Source of the DNA: Caldilineaceae bacterium
GTDB lineage: Bacteria; Chloroflexota; Anaerolineae; Caldilineales; Caldilineaceae
Length of the DNA: 64,000 nucleotides
NCBI GenBank assembly: GCA_022827195.1
Contig: JAJDTL010000003.1
Span: 103,609 to 167,608 of the forward strand
Direction of reading: 5' to 3'
Below, in pieces: positions 26,657 to 35,547 of the stretch. Under the pieces are notes generated by a model that saw only the letters and a list, made by a program, of their open reading frames with translations, was not told the origin of the DNA and did not search any database. The translations under genes and the position numbers were made by a program. Each line of letters opens with the position of its first letter. Position 1 is the first letter of the stretch.

Positions 26657-27463
26657 ATGAATCTGGAACTTACGGGACAGGTCGCCGTCATCGTCGGTGG
26701 GGCCAACGGCATGGGCAGAATGATCTCCAAGACCTTTGCGGAAGAGGGAGCGCACGTCGCCGTGATCGATCGCGACGCCTCCGTCGAAGACGTTGCCCGC
26801 GAGGTCGCCGCGCACGGAGTCAGGACGCTCGCGGAACAGGTCGACGTGACCGATTTTGAAGCCCTCAAGGAAACTGCAGCCCGAGTCGAAGATGAACTGG
26901 GTCCCGTGCGCCACGTCGTCTTTACGGTCGGCATCGATTCCGGTAAAGGTGGCTTCCCGTTCTGGAATCTCGAGCCATCTGACTGGCCGCTCGTCCACAA
27001 TGTCAATGTGCTCGGCGCCGTCAACACGGCACATGCCTTCTACGCGCCCATGATCGCCCGCCGCCAGGGCACGTTCTGCTTCTTCTCCTCCGTAGCCGGC
27101 CAAATCGGCTCACAGACTGACCCACCCTACAGCGTCTCCAAGGCCGCAGTCCTCAGTTTCATGCAGATTGCAGCCAAAGACTTTGCCCCCTACAATATAC
27201 GCGCCAATGCCATCTGTCCCGGCATGGTCGATACGCCCCTCCAGCGGCGTATCCATAAGTTTTCGACCGCAAACCTGCCGGAAGACGAGAGACCGACCTA
27301 CGAAGAATGGTATACCGAGAAGATTGGGCGGCTGGCCGTCTTGGGAGAGTTGACCTCGCCGGAGGAGATCGCTGCTACGGTTGTCTTTCTCGCCTCCGAC
27401 CTCGCCCGTACTGTTACCGGCCAGGCTGTCAACGTCGACAGTGGCTGGGTCATGCACTGGTAG
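26657..27463 (+). CDS. Short-chain dehydrogenase/reductase
   Basis: 268 residues. The nucleotide motif is VGGANGMG (residues 13-20), with Asp38 at the end of the second strand favouring NAD. The NNAG region is replaced by FTVGIDSG, an unusual variant. The catalytic set is Ser144/145, Tyr158 and Lys162 (YSVSK). The C-terminal part ends VNVDSGWVMHW. Start at 26657, 70 bases after the hydroxyacid dehydrogenase and 30 before the E1alpha gene. Oxidation of a hydroxyl on a sugar-derived acid to give the 2-oxo acid used by the following E1/E2 complex is a reasonable inference, not shown. Confidence 0.9.
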   Translation: MNLELTGQVAVIVGGANGMGRMISKTFAEEGAHVAVIDRDASVEDVAREVAAHGVRTLAEQVDVTDFEALKETAARVEDELGPVRHVVFTVGIDSGKGGFPFWNLEPSDWPLVHNVNVLGAVNTAHAFYAPMIARRQGTFCFFSSVAGQIGSQTDPPYSVSKAAVLSFMQIAAKDFAPYNIRANAICPGMVDTPLQRRIHKFSTANLPEDERPTYEEWYTEKIGRLAVLGELTSPEEIAATVVFLASDLARTVTGQAVNVDSGWVMHW

Positions 27464-27493
27464 CTTCTTTCTATATTCACATGGGGTGACGCT

Positions 27494-28486
27494 ATGACAG
27501 AGACCAACGGAACCAAGCGGAACGGGGCCGAGATGGACGCCGAACACTGGCTACAGGCCTACGAGCAGATGGTCAGAATTCGATCGTTCGAAGAGGCAGC
27601 CAACGAACTCTACACCAGCGCGCGGATGCCGGGCATCGCCCACCTCTACATCGGTGAGGAGGCAATCGCCGTAGGGATGTGCGAAGCCTTGCGTCAGGAC
27701 GACTACATCACAAGCACCCACCGAGGACATGGTCACTGCCTCGCCAAAGGCGCTGCACTGGACCGCATGTTCGCCGAACTACTGGGCAAGGAGGCCGGCT
27801 ACTGCCGAGGCAAGGGCGGCTCCATGCACATCGCCGATCAGGAAACCGGCAACCTGGGGGCGAATGGTATCGTCGGCGGCAGCGCAGGAATCGCCACAGG
27901 GGCAGGCATGTCGATTAAGTTGCGCGGAACCGATCAGGTGGCCGTCTGTTTCTTCGGCGATGGCGCGCTCGGACAGGGCCTCCTGTACGAGTCGATGAAC
28001 ATGGCCCAACTTTGGAAGCTGCCGGTCATCTACGTGTGCGAAAATAACCAATACGGCGAGTATACGCACAACTCCAAGACTGCTGCCGGTTCCATGATCG
28101 GGCGCGCGACCGGCTTTGGTGTCCACGCGCAGGGCATTGACGGCCAGGACATCCGCACAGTTTACTCCACCGCCCGCCTTTTGGTCGACAGGGCGCGTAA
28201 GGGTGGCGGCCCCGCTTTCCTCGTCTGTGACACCTATCGCTTCCGCGGCCACCACGTCGGTGATATCGACCGGCCATACCGCACGCGCGAAGAGGAGGAG
28301 GAGTGGGCCAAGCGGGATCCGTTGAAGATCCTTGAGGACTGGCTGACGAAAACCCAGCAAGCTGATGCGTCCGTATTTGAGCGCATCCAACAGGACGTCC
28401 AGACCGCCGTCGACGAAGCGGTTAACTTTGCCCTTGAAGCGCCTTTCCCAGATGAAAGCGAGGTGGAGCGGCATGTCTACGCTTAA
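27494..28486 (+). CDS. Thiamine-diphosphate-dependent 2-oxoacid dehydrogenase E1 alpha (acetoin/pyruvate dehydrogenase type), set 1
   Basis: 330 residues. The thiamine diphosphate motif begins CFFGDGALGQG and ends about 25 residues later in CENNQYGEYT. Other family landmarks are HLYIGEEAIAVG, STHRGHGHCLAKG and the GKGGSMHIAD segment. E1 alpha/beta decarboxylates a 2-oxoacid, or cleaves acetoin, and transfers the acyl group to the lipoyl arm of E2. The length and motifs fit AcoA/PdhA of the heterotetrameric type. The last 14 bases overlap the start of the E1 beta gene. Substrate assignment is uncertain because acetoin, pyruvate and other 2-oxoacid versions are hard to separate by eye. Confidence 0.92.
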   Translation: MTETNGTKRNGAEMDAEHWLQAYEQMVRIRSFEEAANELYTSARMPGIAHLYIGEEAIAVGMCEALRQDDYITSTHRGHGHCLAKGAALDRMFAELLGKEAGYCRGKGGSMHIADQETGNLGANGIVGGSAGIATGAGMSIKLRGTDQVAVCFFGDGALGQGLLYESMNMAQLWKLPVIYVCENNQYGEYTHNSKTAAGSMIGRATGFGVHAQGIDGQDIRTVYSTARLLVDRARKGGGPAFLVCDTYRFRGHHVGDIDRPYRTREEEEEWAKRDPLKILEDWLTKTQQADASVFERIQQDVQTAVDEAVNFALEAPFPDESEVERHVYA

Positions 28487-29501
28487 GAACGGAGTAGTAT
28501 GCAGTCCGGCCATTCACGCACCCGGTGAGCGTGAAATTACCTTCAGCCAGGCAATTCGCGAGGCCGTCGCCGAAGAGATGGCCCGCGACGATCGCATATT
28601 CGTTATCGGCGAAGATGTCGCCGAAGCCGGGTCGGTCTTTAAGGTGCTCGTCGGCCTGCTCGACGAATTCGGCTACGAACGGGTCATCGACTCGCCCATT
28701 TCCGAAGCAGGCATCGCCGGGATCGGTGTCGGCGCCGCCATCACCGGCATGCGCCCAATTGTAGACATCATGTTCGGCGACTTCACCACCCTGGTTATGG
28801 ACCAAATGATCAATCAGGCGGCCAAGACCCATTACATGTCCGGCGGCAAGCTGACCGTACCCATGGTACTGCGCACCACCCTCGGCGCCAGCCGACGCTC
28901 CGCCGCACAGCACAGTCAATCGCTCCACGCGCTCTTCAGCCACATTCCCGGCCTCAAAGTGGCTGTCCCAGCCACGCCTTACGATGCCAAGGGTCTGATG
29001 AAGAGCGCCATCCGCGACGACAATCCGGTCGTAATCTTCGAAGACAAGATGCTCTACCAACAGAAGGGGCCCGTTCCCGAAGAGGAGTACCTTCTCCCCT
29101 TGGGCCAGGCAGACGTGAAGCGCACAGGCGAGGACATTACAATCGTCGCAACCAGCTCGATGGTCTACGCGGCGCTCGAGGCAGTCGACAAGCTCGCCGA
29201 GGCCGGCATTAGCGCTGAACTGATTGACCCGCGCACTACCACCCCACTTGACACCGAAACACTTGTCCAATCAGCCCGCAAGACCAGCCGTGCACTCGTA
29301 GTCGACGAGGGCTACCAGCAGTATGGCGTTACAGGCGAGCTGGCTTCAGTCATAGCCGACGGTGCATTCTACTACCTCGACGCGCCTGTCAAACGCATCG
29401 GCGCAATGAATGTGCCTGTGCCCTTCTCGCCCGCAATGGAGGACATGACGATCCCAAGTGCCGAATATGTCTTCGAAACCGCAAAGGCCATGTGCGGTTG
29501 A
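28473..29501 (+). CDS. 2-oxoacid dehydrogenase E1 beta (acetoin/pyruvate dehydrogenase type), set 1
   Basis: 342 residues from the ATG at 28473, chosen for the AGGTGGAG site just upstream and the overlap with the E1 alpha end. Family landmarks: IGEDVAEAGSVFKV, DSPISEAGIAGIGVGAAITG, MDQMINQAAKTHYMSGG, FEDKMLYQQKG and ELIDPRTTTPLDTETL. It pairs with E1 alpha to form the alpha2beta2 decarboxylase. The E2 gene follows after a 44-base gap. No dihydrolipoamide dehydrogenase (E3) gene exists in the window, so the complex must borrow one. Confidence 0.92.
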   Translation: MSTLKNGVVCSPAIHAPGEREITFSQAIREAVAEEMARDDRIFVIGEDVAEAGSVFKVLVGLLDEFGYERVIDSPISEAGIAGIGVGAAITGMRPIVDIMFGDFTTLVMDQMINQAAKTHYMSGGKLTVPMVLRTTLGASRRSAAQHSQSLHALFSHIPGLKVAVPATPYDAKGLMKSAIRDDNPVVIFEDKMLYQQKGPVPEEEYLLPLGQADVKRTGEDITIVATSSMVYAALEAVDKLAEAGISAELIDPRTTTPLDTETLVQSARKTSRALVVDEGYQQYGVTGELASVIADGAFYYLDAPVKRIGAMNVPVPFSPAMEDMTIPSAEYVFETAKAMCG

Positions 29502-29545
29502 CACCTACCAGATCCGCGCGAGTTGACCTCCGAAAGGGGAAAAAC

Positions 29546-30841
29546 ATGCCCAAAGAAGTAATTATGCCGGCATTGGGAATGGCGCAAGACGAAGGTGTCC
29601 TGCTGCGCTGGTTGAAACGAGAAGGCGAGATGGTTGAGGCCGGCGAACCTCTCATGGAGGTGGCCACTGACAAGGTGGATGTACAGGTCGAGGCGCCCGC
29701 CTCTGGCGTCCTGACGGCCGTGACCGCCCAGGAAGGCGACGAGATTCCGGTCGGACAGGTAATCGGATTCATCGCTGCAGAAGGGGAAGAGTTACCCCCT
29801 TCCGTTTCCCCCAACCGGACCAGCGATAAGCCGGCCGAATCGGCTGAGACTCCGCCCCCGGAAACTCGTGCGTCCAGTCCCGTTGCCGCGCGCATGGCCG
29901 CCGAACATGGCATCGACCTGTCTGAAGTCTCCACCTCCGGCGAACGCATCTCCAAGGAGGATGTCGAGGCCCACCTGCGTTCTGCAGTCCCCGTTGGCCG
30001 CGTGTTGGCCTCTCCCAAAGCGCGCCGGCTGGCACGAGAGCGTGGCGTCGACCTGGCGGCGCTGAATGGCAGTGGTCCAGAGGGCGCTGTGTTGGCCGCC
30101 GACGTGCCGCTCGAGGCGCCAACCGTTCCCTCCGCGCCCCAACCCGTGCCCGCAATCGGACAACCGGAGCAGCAACCAGTCTCGCGTATGTGGCAGATCA
30201 TGGCCCAGCGACTGACCGAAAGTTGGAACAGCGTTCCCCACTTCTACCTGGTTCGCGAAGTGGACGCAGGCCAGCTGATGAACTGGCGTGATCTTATTTC
30301 CCCTGACGGGGAAGGCGCGGTCAAGATTACCTTTACCGACCTGCTCACAAAGCTGGCCGCCCTTTCGCTGGCCGCCTACCCCCGCGTCAACTCCTTCTGG
30401 CAGGATGGCGCGATCATGACCAACCCGGATGTAAACATTGGCCTCGCCGTAGCCGTCGAAGAGGGGCTGCTCGTTCCCGTTGTGCGTAACGCCGACCGAT
30501 TGCGCGTCGAAGAGATCGCAACTTGCAGGGCAGACTTGGTTTCGCGAGCCAGCACTGGAGCTCTCCAGCCCAACGACTTCGCCGGCGGGACCTTTACTAT
30601 CAGCAATCTGGGCATGTACGGCGTTGACGCTTTCAATGCAATCGTCAACCCGCCCCAGGCTGCAATCCTGGCGGTTGGACGCATCGCCGAACGCGTAGTT
30701 GCACTGAATGGACAACCGGCCGTGAGGCCGATGATGACTCTGACCCTCTCCTGCGACCATCGCGCCGTTGACGGCGTCCGCGCCGCACAGTTCCTGGAGG
30801 CCCTGGTCGGCATGATCGAGGAGCCCCTGCGAGCGCTCTAG
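29546..30841 (+). CDS. Dihydrolipoamide acyltransferase E2 with two peripheral-subunit-binding domains, set 1
   Basis: 431 residues from the ATG at 29546, which has GAAAGGGGA upstream. The lipoyl domain spans about 1-80 with Lys43 in EVATDKVDVQ. A Pro/Ser/Glu-rich linker follows. Two consecutive E3/E1-binding domains can be read: SPVAARMAAEHGID (residues 111-144) and SPKARRLARERGVD (156-187). The catalytic acyltransferase domain (about 210-431) keeps DHRAVDG with His405 and Asp409. One such binding domain is usual for bacterial E2. It transfers the acyl group from the lipoyl arm to coenzyme A and forms the core of the complex. Confidence 0.92.
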   Translation: MPKEVIMPALGMAQDEGVLLRWLKREGEMVEAGEPLMEVATDKVDVQVEAPASGVLTAVTAQEGDEIPVGQVIGFIAAEGEELPPSVSPNRTSDKPAESAETPPPETRASSPVAARMAAEHGIDLSEVSTSGERISKEDVEAHLRSAVPVGRVLASPKARRLARERGVDLAALNGSGPEGAVLAADVPLEAPTVPSAPQPVPAIGQPEQQPVSRMWQIMAQRLTESWNSVPHFYLVREVDAGQLMNWRDLISPDGEGAVKITFTDLLTKLAALSLAAYPRVNSFWQDGAIMTNPDVNIGLAVAVEEGLLVPVVRNADRLRVEEIATCRADLVSRASTGALQPNDFAGGTFTISNLGMYGVDAFNAIVNPPQAAILAVGRIAERVVALNGQPAVRPMMTLTLSCDHRAVDGVRAAQFLEALVGMIEEPLRAL

Positions 30842-30890
30842 CCGGCATCGTACCGGGACGCAAACGCAAACACCTTGCCGGGGAAACCGA

Positions 30891-31802
30891 ATGCCACGCA
30901 TAAACCGAGCAATCGAACTGCTGGAGGCTGAACAACCGATCTACTACAGCGGCGTTCGCGGCAGCCTCAACTACAGAAACGGTACTGTCCATCGGGACAC
31001 CTGGGCCGATTACCTTATTGTGGAGTTCGAGCACGGCGCCTTCGACCCAGTCGGCCTGGGAGAGTTTATGCGCGGTCTCGTCGATGCAGGCCCGACCCGC
31101 AGTGGACACCGCACGCCGGCGGTCATCTGCACCCTGCCCACAGACGGCACCGACGAAAACGTGATGCGGGCCAACGCCTGGATGGTCAAACAGGTCCTGG
31201 CTCGAGGCGTTCACGGGATCCTCCTCTGCCATGTCGAATCACCCGCCGCCGTAAAAGTCTTCGTCGAGTCCGCCCGTTACCCCTTCCAAACGATCGGCGT
31301 TTCCGATAGCGCCTATGGTGCGAATGAGTCCGGCAAAGGCGAAACTGCGTTGGGCCAGGGACGTAGGGGTGCCGGCGGCCAGTCCATGGCGGCGACCATC
31401 TGGGGCCTCACGCCCCAGGAATACGTCCATAGGGCCGATGTCTGGCCTTTGAACCCGGATGGCGAGCTTCTGCTCGGTCTGAAAATCGAAAACCGCCGCG
31501 CGCTTGCGAACGCCGAAGCCAGCACTTCCGTTCCAGGCATCGCTTTTGCCGAATGGGGGCCGGGCGACATGGGCATGAGCCTCGGCCACGCCGACGCTCA
31601 CGATCCACCATACCCTCCAGACATGGCCGCGGCCCGCGCCCGCGTGAAGGGCGCATGCGACGCCGCCGGGATATTCTTCCTCAATAGCGTGCGTCCTCAC
31701 GACGTTCGGGAGCTCATCGACGAAGGCGTCATGATCGGCTCGGCAACTGAAGAGGCCGCGCGTGTCGGGCGCAAATATACGAAGCGCACGATGCCGTGGT
31801 AG
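30891..31802 (+). CDS. HpcH/HpaI aldolase family protein
   Basis: 303 residues of the HpcH/HpaI (2-keto-3-deoxy acid class II aldolase / citrate lyase beta) superfamily. Visible landmarks: VEFEHGAFD (substrate and metal face), ILLCHVESP, LKIENRRAL containing the metal-ligand glutamate, and FAEWGPGDMGMSLG with the aspartate. At 303 residues it is longer than HpaI or RhmA (about 260). Members cleave 2-keto-3-deoxy sugar acids to pyruvate plus an aldehyde. Placed directly after the E1/E2 genes with a 49-base gap, it could supply pyruvate to the complex. The precise substrate is unknown. Confidence 0.85.
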   Translation: MPRINRAIELLEAEQPIYYSGVRGSLNYRNGTVHRDTWADYLIVEFEHGAFDPVGLGEFMRGLVDAGPTRSGHRTPAVICTLPTDGTDENVMRANAWMVKQVLARGVHGILLCHVESPAAVKVFVESARYPFQTIGVSDSAYGANESGKGETALGQGRRGAGGQSMAATIWGLTPQEYVHRADVWPLNPDGELLLGLKIENRRALANAEASTSVPGIAFAEWGPGDMGMSLGHADAHDPPYPPDMAAARARVKGACDAAGIFFLNSVRPHDVRELIDEGVMIGSATEEAARVGRKYTKRTMPW

Positions 31803-31877
31803 CGGCGGAAGGCGCAATCCAAAAGCCTTCGCACGACATTAGAGTCTTACCTACCCCAGTTAGAGGAATAGAGACAA

Positions 31878-32999
31878 ATGCACGAACAACAGAGAGCCCG
31901 CGCCGCGCAGCTTTTGGAAGAGAATGGAGTGGATTGCGCGCTCTTTTCGGACATTTACAGTGTACGCTGGCTGACAGGACTTAATCTACCTGCGCCCGCG
32001 CTGGTCTGGTTTGACAGAGGCGGATTCACTTTGCTGGCCGATGAGGGCTTTGCCCCAGCCTCCTCTTTCAGCGACAATCCGGACTGCAGCCACGAGACCT
32101 TTGTTAACTATACGATTCAGCAGCCCATCGATCCGCCCGGCCGCCTTGCTGAAATCTTCGGTCATCTTGTTGCCGAGAGTGGAGCGCCCGCCGGCCGCGT
32201 CGGAATCGAGGAAAAGAGTCTGTTTCTTTCACTGTGGCAGACGCTTAACAGCGCGCTGGCTGGCTGCGAGCCGATCTCGCTTGAGGGCAAGCTGTTGCCG
32301 CTGCGGGCCGTCAAAACCGAGGAGGAGCTGGCCCGTATCCGTGAAGGTTTCCGCCTTGTCACAATTGGCCACGATGCCGGACGCAAAGCAGTACGCAAGG
32401 GGCAGCGCGAGATTGACGTCTGGACGGAAGTGCAGACGGCGGTCGAGCGCGAGGCGGGAATGTGGATGGAGATGGGCAACGACTGTATTGTCGGCCATCG
32501 GCCATCCAATATGGGCGCCGCGCCCCTGGACTACGAAATCTACGCTGACGATTCGCTCATCCTTGACTTGAGCGTCGTCGTCGACGGATACTGGACCGAC
32601 AGCTGCGCTACCTACTTTGCCAATCAACCCACTGCCTTGCAGCTTGAACTGCACAAATTCGTAGAAGAGGCCCTCGAGTTTGCAGTCACTCTGCTCCGGC
32701 CCGGCGTCGTGGCCCAGGAAGTGGATCGTCAGGTGCGCCGCTACATGGCCGACGGCGGCTACGAAGTCTATCCTCACCACAGCGGCCATGGCATCGGTCT
32801 GACCAGCCACGAAGCGCCCCGCATCGTTCCCTACAGCCAGGAACTGATCGAAGAGGGCAACGTGATCATGTTGGAGCCCGGCATCTACATCCCAGGCGTA
32901 ACCGGCGTCCGCCTGGAGGATGCCTTTCTGGTCACAGCGGACGGCGCAGAGCCACTCAGCCATCACGACAAGAGTTTGCCGCAAGGGCCCTCTGGTTGA
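31878..32999 (+). CDS. M24 family metallopeptidase (Xaa-Pro aminopeptidase-like)
   Basis: 373 residues. The N-terminal creatinase-like domain (about 1-145) begins EQQRARAAQLLEENGVD. The C-terminal pita-bread domain carries the dinuclear metal ligands: Asp residues in DLSVVVDGYWTDS, His in HHSGHGIGL, Glu in MLEPGIYI and Glu in VRLEDAFLV. All five are present, so it is probably active. The family comprises prolidases, aminopeptidase P, creatinase and ectoine hydrolases; the sequence does not decide which. It is the last gene of the plus-strand catabolic run, 75 bases after the aldolase. Confidence 0.9.
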   Translation: MHEQQRARAAQLLEENGVDCALFSDIYSVRWLTGLNLPAPALVWFDRGGFTLLADEGFAPASSFSDNPDCSHETFVNYTIQQPIDPPGRLAEIFGHLVAESGAPAGRVGIEEKSLFLSLWQTLNSALAGCEPISLEGKLLPLRAVKTEEELARIREGFRLVTIGHDAGRKAVRKGQREIDVWTEVQTAVEREAGMWMEMGNDCIVGHRPSNMGAAPLDYEIYADDSLILDLSVVVDGYWTDSCATYFANQPTALQLELHKFVEEALEFAVTLLRPGVVAQEVDRQVRRYMADGGYEVYPHHSGHGIGLTSHEAPRIVPYSQELIEEGNVIMLEPGIYIPGVTGVRLEDAFLVTADGAEPLSHHDKSLPQGPSG

Positions 33000-33240
33000 C
33001 TGAATGCTCGATCTTCAGCGCGGGGCGCACCCCGAAACCCGCCAGATCGCTACTCAGCTCGACGCAAGAGGCATCTCCGATTTGGGCCCCCTTCTGCTAA
33101 TCCGCGTCGCAACTTCCCGCTTCCCATCGACAAGTCTCAACTGTAACGAATTTGGCCTCGACACGTCTACCTCTCTTTGGCGATCCTGGGTCCGTAGACT
33201 CGCGACATCCGCTGTGAGGGAAAGCAACTGAATCTCATGC

Positions 33241-35445
33241 ATGATCGAAACTGAAACTTCTGAGGTGCCTGGTGAATGCGCGTCTCCTACGAGACGATCT
33301 GATTCAATACGCCTGGCACAGTTGGTCTGGGGAACCGTTTTCATATTGACTATGGCGATCGTAATTTTGCGCTTCTACCGCCTGGGCGATATTCCCCCTG
33401 GAGCACTGCATGACGAAGGAATTCATGGCGTGAATGCCATGCAAGTGCTGAGGGGTGAATACGCTGTATTCTTTCCCAAAAAAGATGCCGGCCATGAGGG
33501 GCTCATGGCCTACGCCGTCGCGCTGGCCACAAAGCTTCTTGGACGCAACGTCTTGGCTCTTCGGCTCCCTGCCGCTGTAGCTAGTTCAGGATGCATCTTT
33601 GCAGTATTTGGGCTGGGATGGCTTCTCTTCCGAGAAACTGAGCCGGGTGGGCGGCCCACCCCGTGGCGCGGCGCCTTTGTTGCCGGAGTCGGGGCGAGCC
33701 TACTTGCGTTCTCTCTTGGTTACATGATTATTGGCCGGACGGCGTTCAGGGCGAATCTCCTCCCGCTCTTCCTTTCTGTCGTTTTGGCCCTCCTGTGGTG
33801 GGGCTGGAGAAAAAGAAGCATGTGGTCGATTGCGCTGGCGGCGGCATGCGCGGGCCTCCTTCATTACACCTATCTGGCCGCGCATTTCGTTCCCATTCTC
33901 CTTCTGCTCTTTGGCCTGAGTTTCCTGCCCGTGTTTCGTTCGGAAGTCACTAAACAGGCCGGAGAGCGCTTCCTTAGTGGCCAAATTGTTCGAATCTGCC
34001 TATTCGTGGGCGTGGCCTCGTTGGTAGCTGCGCCGATCCTAACATACATGGCATTGAATCCGGACGAATTCTTCTCCCGGACGAGCAAGGTCTTTGTGTT
34101 TCACTCCAGCCGCAGTCTGGGGGAAGCAATTGGAATACTATTCCTAAATATTGGAGGGCATCTGCTGGCTTTTGGCTTTCTCGGCGACAGCTACTGGTGG
34201 CAAAACCTTCCCGGCCGTCCCTTGCTGAACGCGGCAGAGGCGATCATTTTCTGGCTGGGGGTCGTTACTGCCATCTTGCGCTGGCGTCATCCAGTCTATC
34301 GACTGCTCCTGCTCTGGCTTGTCGTCCTGCTTTTGCCGGCCATGCTGTCGAGAGACAACGTACCACATACTTTGCGGATGATAGGCGCGGCGCCTGCAGT
34401 CTATCTTCTGGCTGCATCTGGTGCCTGGGAAACACTTGACTTCCTGAAAGCCCAACTGAAACGGCGTGGCGCCTCTTGGGCGGCAGGGAGCGTCGTCGCA
34501 ATGGTTCCTCTCTTGCTGCTGATCAAAGGTTGGAGCACACATCGCCTCTACTTTCAGGAGTGGGCCCCTGCACGCCAAATCTACGAAGCATATGAAGCGG
34601 AGTGGACTGACCTGACGCAGGCGCTTAACGAGTTGCCACATGAGGCCGGCACCATCTATCTGATTCCGGACGGCCAGCGACAGCAGCCGCTGACAAGAGA
34701 TTTTCGTACCCACACTTTCGACTACCTATTTGAGGGCGAGACGGCAACCTTTCTATTCCACACCGCAATGCCCAATTTTGAGCAGGTGATCGAGACTAGG
34801 CTGGCCTCGGTACAGAACCTTTCCATGGTCAAAGTGGTAGAGTGGGACCTGGAAGCAGTCTGGACTGGCGACGAACAGGAACGCATTGACTTTCTTCTGG
34901 GCAAGTACGGACGTTACGTGAAGACCGCGGATTTCGGGAGTTTTTTGGTTCATTGGTACACTGACATCTCGCTGGACAGTCCTTGGATTCCATATGACAA
35001 GTTGGAGCCGCTCACCGTCGTCTACGATGGCGGCATAGAGCTGCTAGGGGTCGCACTAGGCCAAGGCCACAATCAGCTTTCGTTGGACGCCCCGATCCGA
35101 CTGGGGAAGGAAAAAAAACTCTGGACAGTTCTCCGCTGGCAGACCGCGACTGAGCTAAGTGTTGACTACTCGGTTTCCCTGCGCTTGAAGGATGCCAACG
35201 GATCGGATGTCTACAGCAAAGACCTGATTCTGTGGAAACCGGACCATACGGTCACGGGCCACGGGGGGCCCGCCGAACAGTTCGAGACCTGGATGAATTT
35301 GGATTTGCCAAGTGATCTGCTTCCGGGTGAGTACGATCTTATTCTTGTCGTCTATGACAGCAATACGCTAAAGCCGACTGTTGAAATGAGTGTTTGGAAG
35401 CCCGAGCGGTCCTTGGCGCGCTTGCAAGTGGGCGCTGGTCAGTAG
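33241..35445 (+). CDS. GT-C-type membrane protein with C-terminal beta-sandwich, tandem copy 1
   Basis: 734 residues. After the first membrane segment comes FYRLGDIPPGALHDEGIHG with Asp58-Glu59, the acidic pair typical of GT39/ArnT-like glycosyltransferases. About ten membrane segments extend to residue about 420. The rest is extracytoplasmic: a mixed domain (about 430-575) and a beta-rich final domain starting LEPLTVVYDGGIELLGVALGQG and ending in YDSNTLKPTVEMSVWKPE. Three paralogues follow on the same strand. The likely role is transfer of a sugar from a polyprenyl phosphate donor to a surface acceptor. No ribosome site is obvious at this ATG, so the start is moderately certain. Confidence 0.82.
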   Translation: MIETETSEVPGECASPTRRSDSIRLAQLVWGTVFILTMAIVILRFYRLGDIPPGALHDEGIHGVNAMQVLRGEYAVFFPKKDAGHEGLMAYAVALATKLLGRNVLALRLPAAVASSGCIFAVFGLGWLLFRETEPGGRPTPWRGAFVAGVGASLLAFSLGYMIIGRTAFRANLLPLFLSVVLALLWWGWRKRSMWSIALAAACAGLLHYTYLAAHFVPILLLLFGLSFLPVFRSEVTKQAGERFLSGQIVRICLFVGVASLVAAPILTYMALNPDEFFSRTSKVFVFHSSRSLGEAIGILFLNIGGHLLAFGFLGDSYWWQNLPGRPLLNAAEAIIFWLGVVTAILRWRHPVYRLLLLWLVVLLLPAMLSRDNVPHTLRMIGAAPAVYLLAASGAWETLDFLKAQLKRRGASWAAGSVVAMVPLLLLIKGWSTHRLYFQEWAPARQIYEAYEAEWTDLTQALNELPHEAGTIYLIPDGQRQQPLTRDFRTHTFDYLFEGETATFLFHTAMPNFEQVIETRLASVQNLSMVKVVEWDLEAVWTGDEQERIDFLLGKYGRYVKTADFGSFLVHWYTDISLDSPWIPYDKLEPLTVVYDGGIELLGVALGQGHNQLSLDAPIRLGKEKKLWTVLRWQTATELSVDYSVSLRLKDANGSDVYSKDLILWKPDHTVTGHGGPAEQFETWMNLDLPSDLLPGEYDLILVVYDSNTLKPTVEMSVWKPERSLARLQVGAGQ

Positions 35446-35547
35446 GATAGACCCTGCCCTCATAGCGCAGCGATTGGACTCACTTCTCCGATACGGTCAA
35501 CGAACGCAGCAACTGCACTCAATATAGAGATTGGCTTAGGGATACCC

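Noticed and set aside
33004..33231. 75-residue open frame between the M24 peptidase and GT-C copy 1
   Set aside because: The sequence is Arg/Ser-rich with no family resemblance or clear start signal.
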